This document shows positions 56,239 through 64,000 of a DNA stretch of 64,000 nt, piece after piece. This stretch comes from Metallosphaera cuprina Ar-4 (GTDB lineage: Archaea; Thermoproteota; Thermoprotei_A; Sulfolobales; Sulfolobaceae), in NCBI RefSeq assembly GCF_000204925.1, contig NC_015435.1, positions 1,071,160 through 1,135,159 of the forward strand, read 5' to 3'. A program made the position numbers and the translations under genes. The notes under the pieces are model-generated. The model had not been told where the DNA came from and searched no databases. It saw only the letters and a program-made list of their open reading frames with translations. Every line of letters starts with the position of its first letter. Positions within the stretch are counted from its first letter, which is position 1.

Positions 56239-57768
56239 ATGAGACTCATACCCAGAACCATGTCAACTCAACACCCAGATAACGCACACTTACCAGAGTG
56301 GGTTAAAGATGAGGTCATAGAGGGGGATTCGGAGGTTCTTGAAGCGTACTACGCCTTCTCCAATCTTGGGGTCCATGAGGTTATGTGGGACGCTGAGGGT
56401 AAGGATGTGGACACCCACGTGGTTAGGAAACTGTTTTCCTCCTTTAGTGAGTACTTTAAAAATAACGTCTTGGGAGAGGACCTCTTCTTAACTTATAGAG
56501 TTCCGAACCCAAAGATAGAGGGAGCCGAGAGGAAGGTTTTTGCGGAGACCATGGAAAGCATACCTATAACGTTTGATGTGGCGGAGAAGTTCTACGGTAG
56601 GAAAGTCGTCCCCGTATTTGAGGTTATACTACCTTTCACAACTAACGCCATAGATGTGATCTCGGTTGCAAAGTATTATGAGAAGGCTGTGGCCATGGAA
56701 GAGAACATAGAGCTTTATCAAGGGGTTTACGTGAAGGATCTCGTAGGGGAGATACATCCGAAGAGGGTTGAAGTGATTCCCCTCATAGAGGATAAGGATT
56801 CGTTACTTAACACAAGAAGTATCTTAGAGGGTTATTATGACGCGATGAAGCCCACTTACATGAGGCTGTTCATAGCTAGGTCGGATCCTGCTATGAACTA
56901 CGGGATGCTAACCGCTGTTTTGTTGGCCAAGTTAGCGCTTAGTACCGCATATAAGTTCTCAAGAGAGAAAGGGATCCAGATATTCCCCATTATAGGAGTA
57001 GGATCGTTGCCTTTTAGGGGACATTTGAGCCCAGAGAACTATCAGAGAGTGATAGAGGAGTATGAAGGAGTTTACACCTATACCGTTCAGTCGGCTTTCA
57101 AATACGACTACTCGGAGGAGCAAGCAAAGGGAGCCATATCTCACATAAATAAGGAGGAACCCAGAGAGCCCAAGGTGCTCACTGATGAGGAGGAGAAGAC
57201 AATAAGGGATATAGCCGATAAGTACACCTCCAGCTATCAGCCCGTTATAGAGGGAATGGCTGACCTGATAAACTCAATAGCGCTTTACTTACCTAGGAGG
57301 AGAGCGAGGAAACTTCACATAAGCCTTTTTGGGTATGCGAGGAGCACCGGTAAGGTCATCCTTCCAAGGGCAATAACTTTCGTTGGGTCGCTCTACAGCT
57401 TGGGCTTGCCGCCTGAAGTCATAGGGGTTTCAGTGCTGAGTGATCTTACAGAGAGGGAGTGGAAAGTTCTGGAGGAAAACTACAAGTTTATGAAAAATGA
57501 CTTACAGAAGGCTTCAGAGTTCATTAACATTGAGGCCATCAATAGCTTAGTCTCTCACGGATTCCTAAGCGAGGATTTATCAAGAAGGATAGATGAGGAC
57601 ATTAAGTACTTAGAGTCCTTAGGGATAAAGGTCGGACCAAGGAGTTACGAGTCTAAAAAGCACGCACTCCTCTCACAGTTGGCTATCCTCTCGCTAAAGG
57701 AGAAAAGGCTTGCGGAAGTGAAACAGTACTTAAAGGAGATGGCTGAGATAAGGAGATCAGTTGGGTAA
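56239..57768 (+). CDS. ppcA: Phosphoenolpyruvate carboxylase, archaeal type
   Basis: A 509-residue enzyme fixing bicarbonate onto PEP to form oxaloacetate. The start [16 protein letters not shown] is diagnostic for the archaeal PEPC family; [41 protein letters not shown] and [10 protein letters not shown] match substrate-binding regions. The ATG at 56239 is chosen because it aligns with this family N-terminus and has a TATA box. Anaplerotic, and linked to autotrophic carbon assimilation in Sulfolobales. Its end overlaps the amidase gene by 12 nt. Confidence 0.95.
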   Translation: MRLIPRTMSTQHPDNAHLPEWVKDEVIEGDSEVLEAYYAFSNLGVHEVMWDAEGKDVDTHVVRKLFSSFSEYFKNNVLGEDLFLTYRVPNPKIEGAERKVFAETMESIPITFDVAEKFYGRKVVPVFEVILPFTTNAIDVISVAKYYEKAVAMEENIELYQGVYVKDLVGEIHPKRVEVIPLIEDKDSLLNTRSILEGYYDAMKPTYMRLFIARSDPAMNYGMLTAVLLAKLALSTAYKFSREKGIQIFPIIGVGSLPFRGHLSPENYQRVIEEYEGVYTYTVQSAFKYDYSEEQAKGAISHINKEEPREPKVLTDEEEKTIRDIADKYTSSYQPVIEGMADLINSIALYLPRRRARKLHISLFGYARSTGKVILPRAITFVGSLYSLGLPPEVIGVSVLSDLTEREWKVLEENYKFMKNDLQKASEFINIEAINSLVSHGFLSEDLSRRIDEDIKYLESLGIKVGPRSYESKKHALLSQLAILSLKEKRLAEVKQYLKEMAEIRRSVG

Positions 57769-58923
57769 CATATGTTTAGCTAGACCTAACACCACTCCGT
57801 CACTGAAAGGCTTCCCTGAGATCATAATTCCTATGGGTAATCCTTGTCTCTCCATTATTGGAACGCTAATTGAAGGTGCTCCAACCAAATTAAACAGCTC
57901 TGTTATTGAAACCAAGCCGTCCCTGAACTCCGCTTCTTTACCCAATACCTCTGATATTTTAGGAGCTGTTATCTTGGTGGTGGGTGAGATTATCACGTCA
58001 AAATCGTTAAAGGTCCTTACGTACTCTTCTAAAATCAGTTTCCTCATCCTCAATGAGTTGATGTAATCGACGGCGCTGGTCTTCTGACCGGAATCTAGGA
58101 CTTTCAAAACATCAGGAAAGTACATATCCCTCATTGTCTTTAACCAAGTGGTGTGATATGATGCTCCTTCACTTCCAGCTATGATTCTCCTCACCTGACT
58201 TCCGTACTTAGTCATAAGGCGCAGGTTAACTTCCTTAGAGTTAGGGAAGAACTCTAAAACCTTTTCTAAAACGTCCTTGGTCGTTTCGTCAAACATGAAG
58301 AGTCCCACTCTAGGACTTGACCTGACGTATTGCAGGAAATATTTCACTTTGCTAGCGGGCAAAATTCCTTTTATAGTCATCCATAAAGTTTCCAGGTCGC
58401 GAGTTAGAAACCCTATGGTATCGAGACTCCAACTAAAAGGTATAACTCCCTCCGTAGGAAAAACTCCGTAGCTAGGTTTGTATCCAATAACCCCACAGAG
58501 CGAGGCAGGGATCCTAATAGATCCCCCGGTGTCCGTGCCCACTCCAACGTCCACCATATTTAAAGCTACGGCCACAGCAGATCCTCCACTAGAGCCTCCA
58601 CTTATCCTCTCCTTATCTCTCGGGTTTCTGGCCGGTCCTACAAGGGATGAAGTGTTTGTGGCCCCAATTGCGAACTCATGTGTGTTAGTCTTGCCTAGTA
58701 TGGTACCCCCAGCACTCAATATGGCCTTAACTATCCAGGCGTCCCTCTTAGGTACGTTATTCCTTAATATCCTTGAACCGGCGGTAGTTTTGATCCCCTC
58801 AGTTTCTATAACGTCCTTCACACCGAACGTTAAGCCTGCGAGCGGGCCGTCTCCCCCCTTTTTCTCAAAGGTGGTAATGAAAGCGTTATAAACTGAATTC
58901 AATTTCTCTAATGACATTTTCAT
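57757..58923 (-). CDS. Amidase-signature family hydrolase
   Basis: A 388-residue amidase with the Ser-cisSer-Lys triad: Lys in [11 protein letters not shown], cis-Ser in [15 protein letters not shown], and nucleophile Ser in [15 protein letters not shown]. It is shorter than GatA (about 470), and no gatB or gatC genes are near, so it is probably a free amidase rather than the amidotransferase subunit. Substrate unknown. Convergent with ppcA. Confidence 0.88.
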   Translation of the reverse strand: MKMSLEKLNSVYNAFITTFEKKGGDGPLAGLTFGVKDVIETEGIKTTAGSRILRNNVPKRDAWIVKAILSAGGTILGKTNTHEFAIGATNTSSLVGPARNPRDKERISGGSSGGSAVAVALNMVDVGVGTDTGGSIRIPASLCGVIGYKPSYGVFPTEGVIPFSWSLDTIGFLTRDLETLWMTIKGILPASKVKYFLQYVRSSPRVGLFMFDETTKDVLEKVLEFFPNSKEVNLRLMTKYGSQVRRIIAGSEGASYHTTWLKTMRDMYFPDVLKVLDSGQKTSAVDYINSLRMRKLILEEYVRTFNDFDVIISPTTKITAPKISEVLGKEAEFRDGLVSITELFNLVGAPSISVPIMERQGLPIGIMISGKPFSDGVVLGLAKHMLPN

Positions 58924-58940
58924 CTATCCTCGGGAGGGGT

Positions 58941-59372
58941 TCAGGTAACTTTGTTGAGTCTAAGTCTTCGAACGTCTTCCATCACCTTGTTAACAAATTC
59001 CTCTATTCTGGCTCTTGAGATACCTCTCTCCTCAGCCCGTTTTAACACTAACTCTTCGACTTTGGAGTAACTTTTCATCTCCTCGTTCAACTTCCTCCAC
59101 GGTATCCCTCTCAAGGAGTTCGCCAACTCCTGATCAAAAGGAAGTCTACCCTCAATCATCAATACGGCGATTATAGGGTAACCTACGTAGTTCCTGTACC
59201 TAGTTCCGTTATCGTCACAACTCACGTTATTTCCATTTACTCTCACAGTGTATTCCCTATCTCCTTCAGATGAGGCAACGAGGTAATGATCGTTCGCTTT
59301 CCTCACTCTACCGTCTGCAATTGAGCCTAATGCCTCTAACACCTTTATTCTAGGTGGTGATTTTAGTATCAT
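58941..59372 (-). CDS. Small protein, possible degenerate SWIM domain
   Basis: A 143-residue protein starting MILKSPPRIKVLEALGSIAD. The middle, YLVASSEGDREYTVRVNGNN, then VSCDDNGTRYRNYVGYPIIAVLM, follows the outline of SWIM zinc-binding domains (strand pair, C-x-C, C-x-H before a hydrophobic helix), but three of the four metal ligands are missing. The C-terminal half is helical and charged. The ATG at 59372 overlaps the DUF998 stop (ATGA), so the genes are coupled. Function unknown. Confidence 0.5.
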   Translation of the reverse strand: MILKSPPRIKVLEALGSIADGRVRKANDHYLVASSEGDREYTVRVNGNNVSCDDNGTRYRNYVGYPIIAVLMIEGRLPFDQELANSLRGIPWRKLNEEMKSYSKVEELVLKRAEERGISRARIEEFVNKVMEDVRRLRLNKVT

Positions 59373-59908
59373 TTTCGACTCACCAGAGACGTTCCGAACG
59401 ATATGCTCCATATTAAATCAGGGAGTACTATAAACCTCTCCACCCCTCCAGGACCAATGGAGAGGTAGCTGTGAGTCACGAAGAGGGCCAAAAAGACTAA
59501 TGAGATGAGACCTAATAGCGGGTACAAGTACCTTAATACGCCATATGCTAACTTAAACGCGGGAAAAGAAGCTAGAGAGGAGAAGAGGAACGCCAAGAAC
59601 GCAGAGATTAGATGAGGATAGCCCGTGGTTTCAGGAAAAATGCCAACTCCCATCATGCCTAAACCACCCATGACGAAGAACGCTGACAACAAACGACTTG
59701 AAATGAAAACTCCACTCAATACCACTAGGATGCCTAGAATTACTATAGATCCGTTAAATATTGGAGCCGTCCTACCAACTCCTAGGTCACTGATGTAATT
59801 TGAGTCCAGATTATATCCTGGATAGAGCTCCTCCGCCATCATCATGAGGATCCAGAACTGAGTCACCCCCAAAACCAGGAGGGACCCACCAATAGCTAGG
59901 TTTCTCAT
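59369..59908 (-). CDS. DUF998 family membrane protein
   Basis: A 179-residue protein with about six membrane segments. ELYPGYNLDSNYISDLGVG (residues 27-45) and GVGIFPETTGYPHLISAF are the conserved loops of DUF998 proteins. Found widely in archaea; role unknown. First gene of a two-gene unit; a 17-bp palindrome lies 70 nt upstream. Confidence 0.82.
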   Translation of the reverse strand: MRNLAIGGSLLVLGVTQFWILMMMAEELYPGYNLDSNYISDLGVGRTAPIFNGSIVILGILVVLSGVFISSRLLSAFFVMGGLGMMGVGIFPETTGYPHLISAFLAFLFSSLASFPAFKLAYGVLRYLYPLLGLISLVFLALFVTHSYLSIGPGGVERFIVLPDLIWSISFGTSLVSRK

Positions 59909-60254
59909 AAGTCTTCTCGATCTTATTGTTTATAAAAATAAAAAACAAATTATCAACGTTCCCTTAGGGTTAAATTATTTAAAACAGTTTTAAAATCCAA
60001 CATCGATGGGCGCCAAATTAGCCTTGATGCCTCACGTCTCTTCTCGGTTGGATTGTCGTTTGATCCAACTGTGTAACGGTTGACTTTACGGATCTAAACC
60101 TTTAGTATTAAACTCGTACTTAACGAGTGGGTATAGATTAAGTCCAACGACGCTTATTAAACTCGTCTCATTTGGCCCTTGATCTCCCTCGATTTGAGTA
60201 ATCAATTTTGAAACCTTATAAGAGCTGTTAATGCCTCTATTCATGTGATCCTGA
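59909..60254. other. Intergenic region between divergent membrane-protein genes
   Basis: No gene supported. TTTAAAACAGTTTTAAA (59978-59994) is a perfect palindrome with a single central base, a possible regulator site for the DUF998 unit. The rest shows nothing recognisable. Confidence 0.4.
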
Positions 60255-60947
60255 TTGAAAGAGGAAAACGTAAGTTCTGAGAAGGAAATCAGGAGTAAAA
60301 TAGCGGAAAGCACGGCTAAACTCATCGCTTACATAATAGTTTTCGTCGTAGTTGAAGCGTTGGTAAACAACCTCCTTTTCCCTTTCCTGGAGTCCATAAG
60401 GTTAAACTTTATCGTAACGTTGTCCGGTTCATCTCTCGACGGTTATAAACCATACGTCAATGTTTTACTAAGTTTAGCGTTCGGTTACCTTATAATTCAA
60501 GCGTTCATAAACGTAATTTATTGGAACCTAAGGCTAAAGTACGACCATTCGACCTCAGCCTCAATAAGGAGCGTGTTCAGAATAGTCGGAGTGGGGGCCT
60601 TGGTTGCCGCCATCTCAGGTGCAGTGGCGGGAGGTGCGAGTGGAGTTGCTCTAGGCGGATTCATCGGGGTGGTTGTTGGATTCGCTTCACAACAGGTACT
60701 AGGTCAGGCGCTCTCTGGTCTCTTCCTCTTACTATCTAGACCTTTCAAAATAAAGGACCACGTCTCGATTACGGGCGACGAAGGGATAGTCGAGGAGGTT
60801 ACTACGCTTTTCACTTACTTAACTAAGAGTGACAACACGGTTGCAATCATTCCTAGCAACCTTGTCATTGGAAACAAGATTTACCTCTATCCCAAGACGC
60901 TTCAGAACGAGCAAGGAAAGGAAACGAATTCTCAACAAAATAAATAG
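60255..60947 (+). CDS. mscS: Small mechanosensitive channel MscS
   Basis: A 230-residue MscS-type channel that opens under membrane tension and releases solutes on hypoosmotic shock. Two outer helices (residues 21-45 and 70-95) precede the glycine/alanine-rich pore helix (GAVAGGASGVALGGFIGVVV) and the conserved QQVLGQALSGLFLLLSRPFK. The beta domain follows (ITGDEGIVEEV, TVAIIPSNLV), but the large C-terminal cage domain is missing. The start is TTG at 60255; the upstream ATG runs into a stop. Confidence 0.86.
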   Translation: MKEENVSSEKEIRSKIAESTAKLIAYIIVFVVVEALVNNLLFPFLESIRLNFIVTLSGSSLDGYKPYVNVLLSLAFGYLIIQAFINVIYWNLRLKYDHSTSASIRSVFRIVGVGALVAAISGAVAGGASGVALGGFIGVVVGFASQQVLGQALSGLFLLLSRPFKIKDHVSITGDEGIVEEVTTLFTYLTKSDNTVAIIPSNLVIGNKIYLYPKTLQNEQGKETNSQQNK

Positions 60948-60978
60948 TTTTGAGCGTTTTTAAAAACGAGGAAAGCCC

Positions 60979-61722
60979 ATGGACCTTTTAGGTTTCATCA
61001 TAATAGGAGTCTTAGTTGGAGCTCTGGTTGGAGTAACCGGATCGTCTGGTGTCCTGATAGTCGTTCCAGGTCTAACCCTCTTAGGATATAGATTTCAGAC
61101 TGCAGTGAGTTCGAGTTTGATAGTAGATTTAATTACAACCGTGTCCGTTGTGTTGACCTATTTTAGGTACGATAACGTTAGAGTCAGAACTGGACTTTTA
61201 TTAGGTTTGGGAGCTGTTATAGGAGCTCAAATCGGATCAAGAGTCGCTGTTATGATAAACCCTCTGCCCCTAGAGATAGGTTTCACGTTTTTCGCAGCAG
61301 TAATGGCCGTCGTGTCTTTCCTAAGGTCCAGTTCCATTTCCTTCAAAAGAGTTGAAGTTAGGTTCGCACGCGTCCTGAGTTTTCTATTGAGTGTGAGTGT
61401 AGGAATACTTACAGGTACAATAGGAACTAGTGGTGGTATAATGTTTATTGCAATTATGATGGCGTTTTACAACTATGGCGTTAAGGAGATGATAGGGACC
61501 GCCACTTTCTCTATGTTCCTTTCGGCACTCAGTGGGGTGTCCGGATATGTTGCGTCAGGAGTTTACGACCTTGACGCGTCGGTTGTTATAGGTTCAACGG
61601 CTTTAATCGTTGGAACGGTGTTCGCTAAGGTAGCGAATAGGATGAAACCTAGCACAATATACCAGATACTAGGATCTGTGTTTGTAATCACATGTATAAG
61701 TGAAATTTCTAAGATATTTTGA
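60979..61722 (+). CDS. TauE/SafE-type anion permease
   Basis: A 247-residue membrane protein with about eight segments of the sulfite exporter TauE/SafE family, which exports sulfite or other sulfur anions. The two internal halves start GVLVGALVGVTGSSGVLIVV and SVGILTGTIGTSGGIMF, the repeat typical for the family. In a sulfur-oxidising order such as Sulfolobales a role in sulfur compound export is reasonable. Its stop lies 2 nt from the 3' end of tRNA-Leu. Confidence 0.87.
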   Translation: MDLLGFIIIGVLVGALVGVTGSSGVLIVVPGLTLLGYRFQTAVSSSLIVDLITTVSVVLTYFRYDNVRVRTGLLLGLGAVIGAQIGSRVAVMINPLPLEIGFTFFAAVMAVVSFLRSSSISFKRVEVRFARVLSFLLSVSVGILTGTIGTSGGIMFIAIMMAFYNYGVKEMIGTATFSMFLSALSGVSGYVASGVYDLDASVVIGSTALIVGTVFAKVANRMKPSTIYQILGSVFVITCISEISKIF

Positions 61723-61724
61723 GG

Positions 61725-61809
61725 TGCGGGGGGCGGGATTTGAACCCGCGCAGGACTACTCCAGTGGAGCCTCAGTCCACCCCCTTTGGCCTAGCTCGGG
61801 CACCCCCGC
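61725..61809 (-). tRNA. tRNA-Leu (anticodon GAG)
   Basis: An 85-nt tRNA read on the minus strand. Acceptor stem GCGGGGG/CCCCCGC pairs fully; anticodon stem GTGGA/TCCAC encloses loop CTGAGGC, anticodon GAG (Leu, CTC/CTT codons); the T arm GCGGG-TTCAAAT-CCCGC is perfect. The long variable arm is normal for leucine. Discriminator A; the last A of CCA is not encoded. No intron. Confidence 0.95.
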
Positions 61810-62106
61810 GTATAATGTTATCTCAATTGAAATCAAATAATAACGTTTTCGTATCCACGAATAGTTCTGTGATCAATGATCTTGAACCGCTTCATTGCCG
61901 CGTTAGCTACTTTTGACGATTTGCTAGATTGTCTAGAAACACGTTTTAACGATTAAGGGCTCCTCTTATGTCACCTAATTTCGTAACGTTTAGGGGATCT
62001 ATCATAAGATGATTTGCATGGATAAAATTCTCCAATATTAGTAGTTTAAAATGAAATTTTATATGATAAATTAAAATTAGCCTGCACTAGGTTTACGCAT
62101 GTTCAA
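61810..62106. other. Intergenic region upstream of aRF1
   Basis: About 300 bp without a recognisable gene. It holds the promoter of tRNA-Leu on its left side. No repeat or RNA motif was found. Confidence 0.35.
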
Positions 62107-62115
62107 CTTTTTAAA
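62107..62115 (+). promoter_or_regulatory. TATA box of prf1
   Basis: CTTTTTAAA, centred near 62111, predicts transcription start near 62138, just before the ATG at 62146 and 45 nt before the TTG at 62183. It supports the upstream ATG. Confidence 0.5.
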
Positions 62116-62145
62116 TTCCTGAATCTAATAAGATCTCGATCAGGG

Positions 62146-63250
62146 ATGAGTCTTTGACAAGTACTCAATAAGTAGACAGGAGTTGAAAGTTTTACTCAGA
62201 GAGTTAAAGAAATGGAGCGCTCCCGCTACTGTTCTGCTGTCGCTTTACATACCTCCTGGAAGACCGGTCTCGGACGTAGTCAACATGCTGAGGCAGGAGG
62301 CTTCAATTTCTCAGAACATTAAGTTGAAGAGGACCAGAGACGCTGTCGAGTCTGCCATAACGACAGCCATTGATAGATTAGTTCCGATAACTAAGGTTCC
62401 TGAAAACGGTCTAGTTCTATTCTGCGGTCAAAACTTCGACACGGACGAGTTCAAATGCTATATGTTCTCCCCTCCCGAGAAAGTGACGATTTACTTCTAC
62501 AGAACGGATAAGCAGTTTCACACTGAGTTTTTAGAGGACATGGTGGAAGTCTCCGAAGTGTACGGATTGCTTATAGTTGAGAGAGACCAAGGTACGATAG
62601 GAGTACTCAGAGGTTCTAGGATAGAAGTGTTAGAGGAGATGGAAGGTTACGTACCAGGAAAGCACATGATGGGAGGGCAGAGCCAAAGAAGGATAGACAG
62701 GATCATAGAGGAGCTCTATCATGAGTTCCTTAAGAGCTTTGGAGAGAAGGTTAACAGTTATTTACTTCCCATACTTGAGAGCGGAAGATTGAAGGGGATC
62801 CTCTTGGGAGGACCAGGATACGCTAAAAAGGAGTTTTACGATTCGGATTACATTGACTACAGATTGAAGAAACTAGTTCTCCTTCCTTTAGTTGACCTAG
62901 GTTATCAAGGGGAGGTAGGATTGAGGGAGATGGTGATGAAGTCTAAGGACTTACTAAGGAACCAGAAGTACGTTGAGGTGGAGGACTTAATAGAGGAACT
63001 GAAGTTTCATTTGGCAAAGGACGACGGGTTAGTAGTATACGGTAAAGATGAGATAAGTAAGGCAATGCAGATGGGTGCAGTGGATAGTCTCCTAATATTT
63101 GATGACGGTAACGTAGAGAACGAAAAGATAATGCAGGAGGCGGAGCGATACGGAACAAAGGTATACCTAGTAGGAGAGGAGATACCAGAGGCCGAGTGGG
63201 TTAGGAAGACCTTTAACGGGGCAGTAGGAAAGCTAAGGTTCAAAATCTGA
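62146..63250 (+). CDS. prf1: Peptide chain release factor aRF1, with apparent +1 frameshift
   Basis: Reads stop codons in the ribosomal A site and triggers peptide release. The GGQ motif is intact in [10 protein letters not shown] (about residue 168 counting from the TTG), and the stop-codon motif region reads [13 protein letters not shown] (NIKL instead of the eukaryotic NIKS). The long frame opens without ATG; its first start-like codon is TTG at 62183, which would cut into the first helix. The ATG at 62146 lies in another frame and reads ATG AGT CTT TGA; a +1 shift at CTT TGA C gives [14 protein letters not shown] and enters the aRF1 frame. The alternatives are a TTG start or a one-base error. 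Confidence 0.9.
62152..62158 (+). other. Candidate +1 programmed frameshift site CTTTGAC
   Basis: The heptamer CTT TGA C is identical to the shift site of bacterial RF2 mRNA. In the ATG (62146) frame, TGA is the fourth codon. Slippage from CTT to TTT and reading GAC restores the aRF1 frame. Confidence 0.45.
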
Positions 63251-63267
63251 CGGTTCAATCTAAAACT

Positions 63268-63891
63268 CTATTCTAATATTTTTCTTCTTTTCATCTCTAG
63301 GAATATTTTATCTAAAGTAATTGGAGGGTTGATTCCATAGCTCTCTTTGAACGCTCGTTCTAAGTCCACCAGGTCCTTTGTCTTCCTCTCCACAATCAAC
63401 TTGCTAACTAAGTTTATCTCGTCCTCCCAATAGTTCCACGGATACATAAACCACGCCCAATCCGTTACTACCTCAGCGTAGAAGTCCGGTTTGAACTTTG
63501 AAGAACTCTCTATGTGTTGCAAGGTTGCCGTCTTCATAGCTCTAGGAGTGAAGTTCTCCCCAACGTATTTACTAGTTAAGATTAAACTGTCCCCAGTGTC
63601 GGTTATGTCGTCGACTATCAACACCTTCCTATCGCTCAGATCTACCTTATAGGGATATTTTATCCTGGCTTCAGGAGTGTGTGACGCCGTCACGACCCAA
63701 TGCTCCACCTTTAGGGACAGCACGTCTACCACCCCTAAGGAGTCGGCTAACAGTCTAGCTGGAACCAGTCCTCCTCTTGCCACTGCTATTATGACGTCAG
63801 GTACGAACTCCACCTTCACTTTTTCGCTTAATTTATCAGCCATTCTAACTATATCCTCCCACTTTACCACCTTTACGGGTATTTTTGGCAA
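63268..63891 (-). CDS. Purine-type phosphoribosyltransferase
   Basis: A 207-residue type I phosphoribosyltransferase that joins PRPP to a base. The PRPP loop is [14 protein letters not shown] (about residues 90-103), and the first loop is [18 protein letters not shown]. The C-terminal segment [15 protein letters not shown], with aromatic residues, is the base pocket of xanthine-guanine or hypoxanthine types. The start is TTG at 63891, as no in-frame ATG occurs upstream before a stop. Convergent with prf1. Preferred base not determined. Confidence 0.88.
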   Translation of the reverse strand: MPKIPVKVVKWEDIVRMADKLSEKVKVEFVPDVIIAVARGGLVPARLLADSLGVVDVLSLKVEHWVVTASHTPEARIKYPYKVDLSDRKVLIVDDITDTGDSLILTSKYVGENFTPRAMKTATLQHIESSSKFKPDFYAEVVTDWAWFMYPWNYWEDEINLVSKLIVERKTKDLVDLERAFKESYGINPPITLDKIFLEMKRRKILE

Positions 63892-64000
63892 ATCTCGAGA
63901 AACCCCTAACCCCTTTAGCGAGCCTCCTTATCAATTTTACTATCCTAAGAAAGCTAACAGGTGAGAAACTTTAGTTTAGTTAATACAAAGGATAAAATGT

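Noticed and set aside
60086-60325. A 79-codon minus-strand open frame before mscS
   Set aside because: Its first half is antisense to the mscS start and the rest lies in a non-coding gap; composition does not look protein-like.
61721-61815. tRNA-Leu as an integration site of a mobile element
   Set aside because: No integrase gene and no repeat of the tRNA 3' end was seen in the neighbourhood.

Overview
The window is a chromosomal segment of a thermoacidophilic crenarchaeon of the order Sulfolobales (a Metallosphaera/Sulfolobus/Acidianus-type genome). This rests on gene content: a treZ-treX-treY trehalose operon beside a MalA-type alpha-glucosidase, a herA-mre11-rad50-nurA operon, the Holliday junction endonuclease Hje, archaeal-type PEP carboxylase, DtdA, aRF1 and a DUF973 protein. 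It also rests on signals: A/T-rich TATA boxes centred about 25 nt upstream of start codons (leaderless mRNAs), short ATGA overlaps inside operons, and no consistent Shine-Dalgarno sequences. No CRISPR array, transposase or integrase was seen, and the region looks like core genome with small lineage-specific inserts.

Layout. 1-3.3 kb: a small catabolic-looking island with a flavin reductase (cut by the window start), a sugar-porter-type MFS carrier, a bacterio-opsin-activator-like regulator and an acetoacetate decarboxylase-family enzyme, with the same 15-bp motif in front of two of the genes. 3.8-5.6 kb: a GH15 glucoamylase/trehalase. 6-15.7 kb: two ParA/MinD-like ATPase paralogues flank an amidohydrolase, a five-gene operon (SixA-like phosphatase, Ppx/GppA, dTMP kinase, degenerate dTMP-kinase paralogue, CHAD protein) that looks like a polyphosphate module, proC, hje, a CBS protein and an MFS carrier. 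16-17.6 kb: a HypE-like AIR-synthase protein and a membrane protein. 17.8-26 kb: treZ, treX, treY and malA. 26-35.8 kb: a DHA2 drug exporter, thiC, a medium-chain dehydrogenase, a CDF metal transporter, DUF973, a radical-SAM-family protein without its cluster cysteines, AIM24, TusA and cupin genes. 35.8-47 kb: thioredoxin, an FAD oxidoreductase, dtdA, phosphatases, CBS proteins, an SMC/Rad50-like ATPase (possible coalescin), a nucleoside hydrolase, a Fur-type regulator and a Cys-rich protein with a methyltransferase. 47-53.4 kb: nurA, rad50, mre11, herA. 53.4-64 kb: a ferritin-like protein with a perfect internal tandem duplication, a C/D-box sRNA, nnr, bcp, ppcA, an amidase, DUF998, mscS, tauE, tRNA-Leu(GAG), the aRF1 release factor and a phosphoribosyltransferase.

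How the genes work together. TreX debranches glycogen, TreY and TreZ turn the released maltodextrin ends into trehalose, and the GH15 and GH31 enzymes recover glucose. HerA-NurA and Mre11-Rad50 resect DNA ends, while Hje cuts recombination junctions. The Ppx/CHAD/kinase operon probably handles polyphosphate.

The most striking observation is at the start of the aRF1 gene. The first ATG is followed after two codons by CTT TGA C, the same heptamer that drives the programmed +1 frameshift of bacterial release factor 2, and a +1 shift there joins the ATG to the aRF1 reading frame. It could instead be a one-base mutation or sequencing error, but it deserves checking first.
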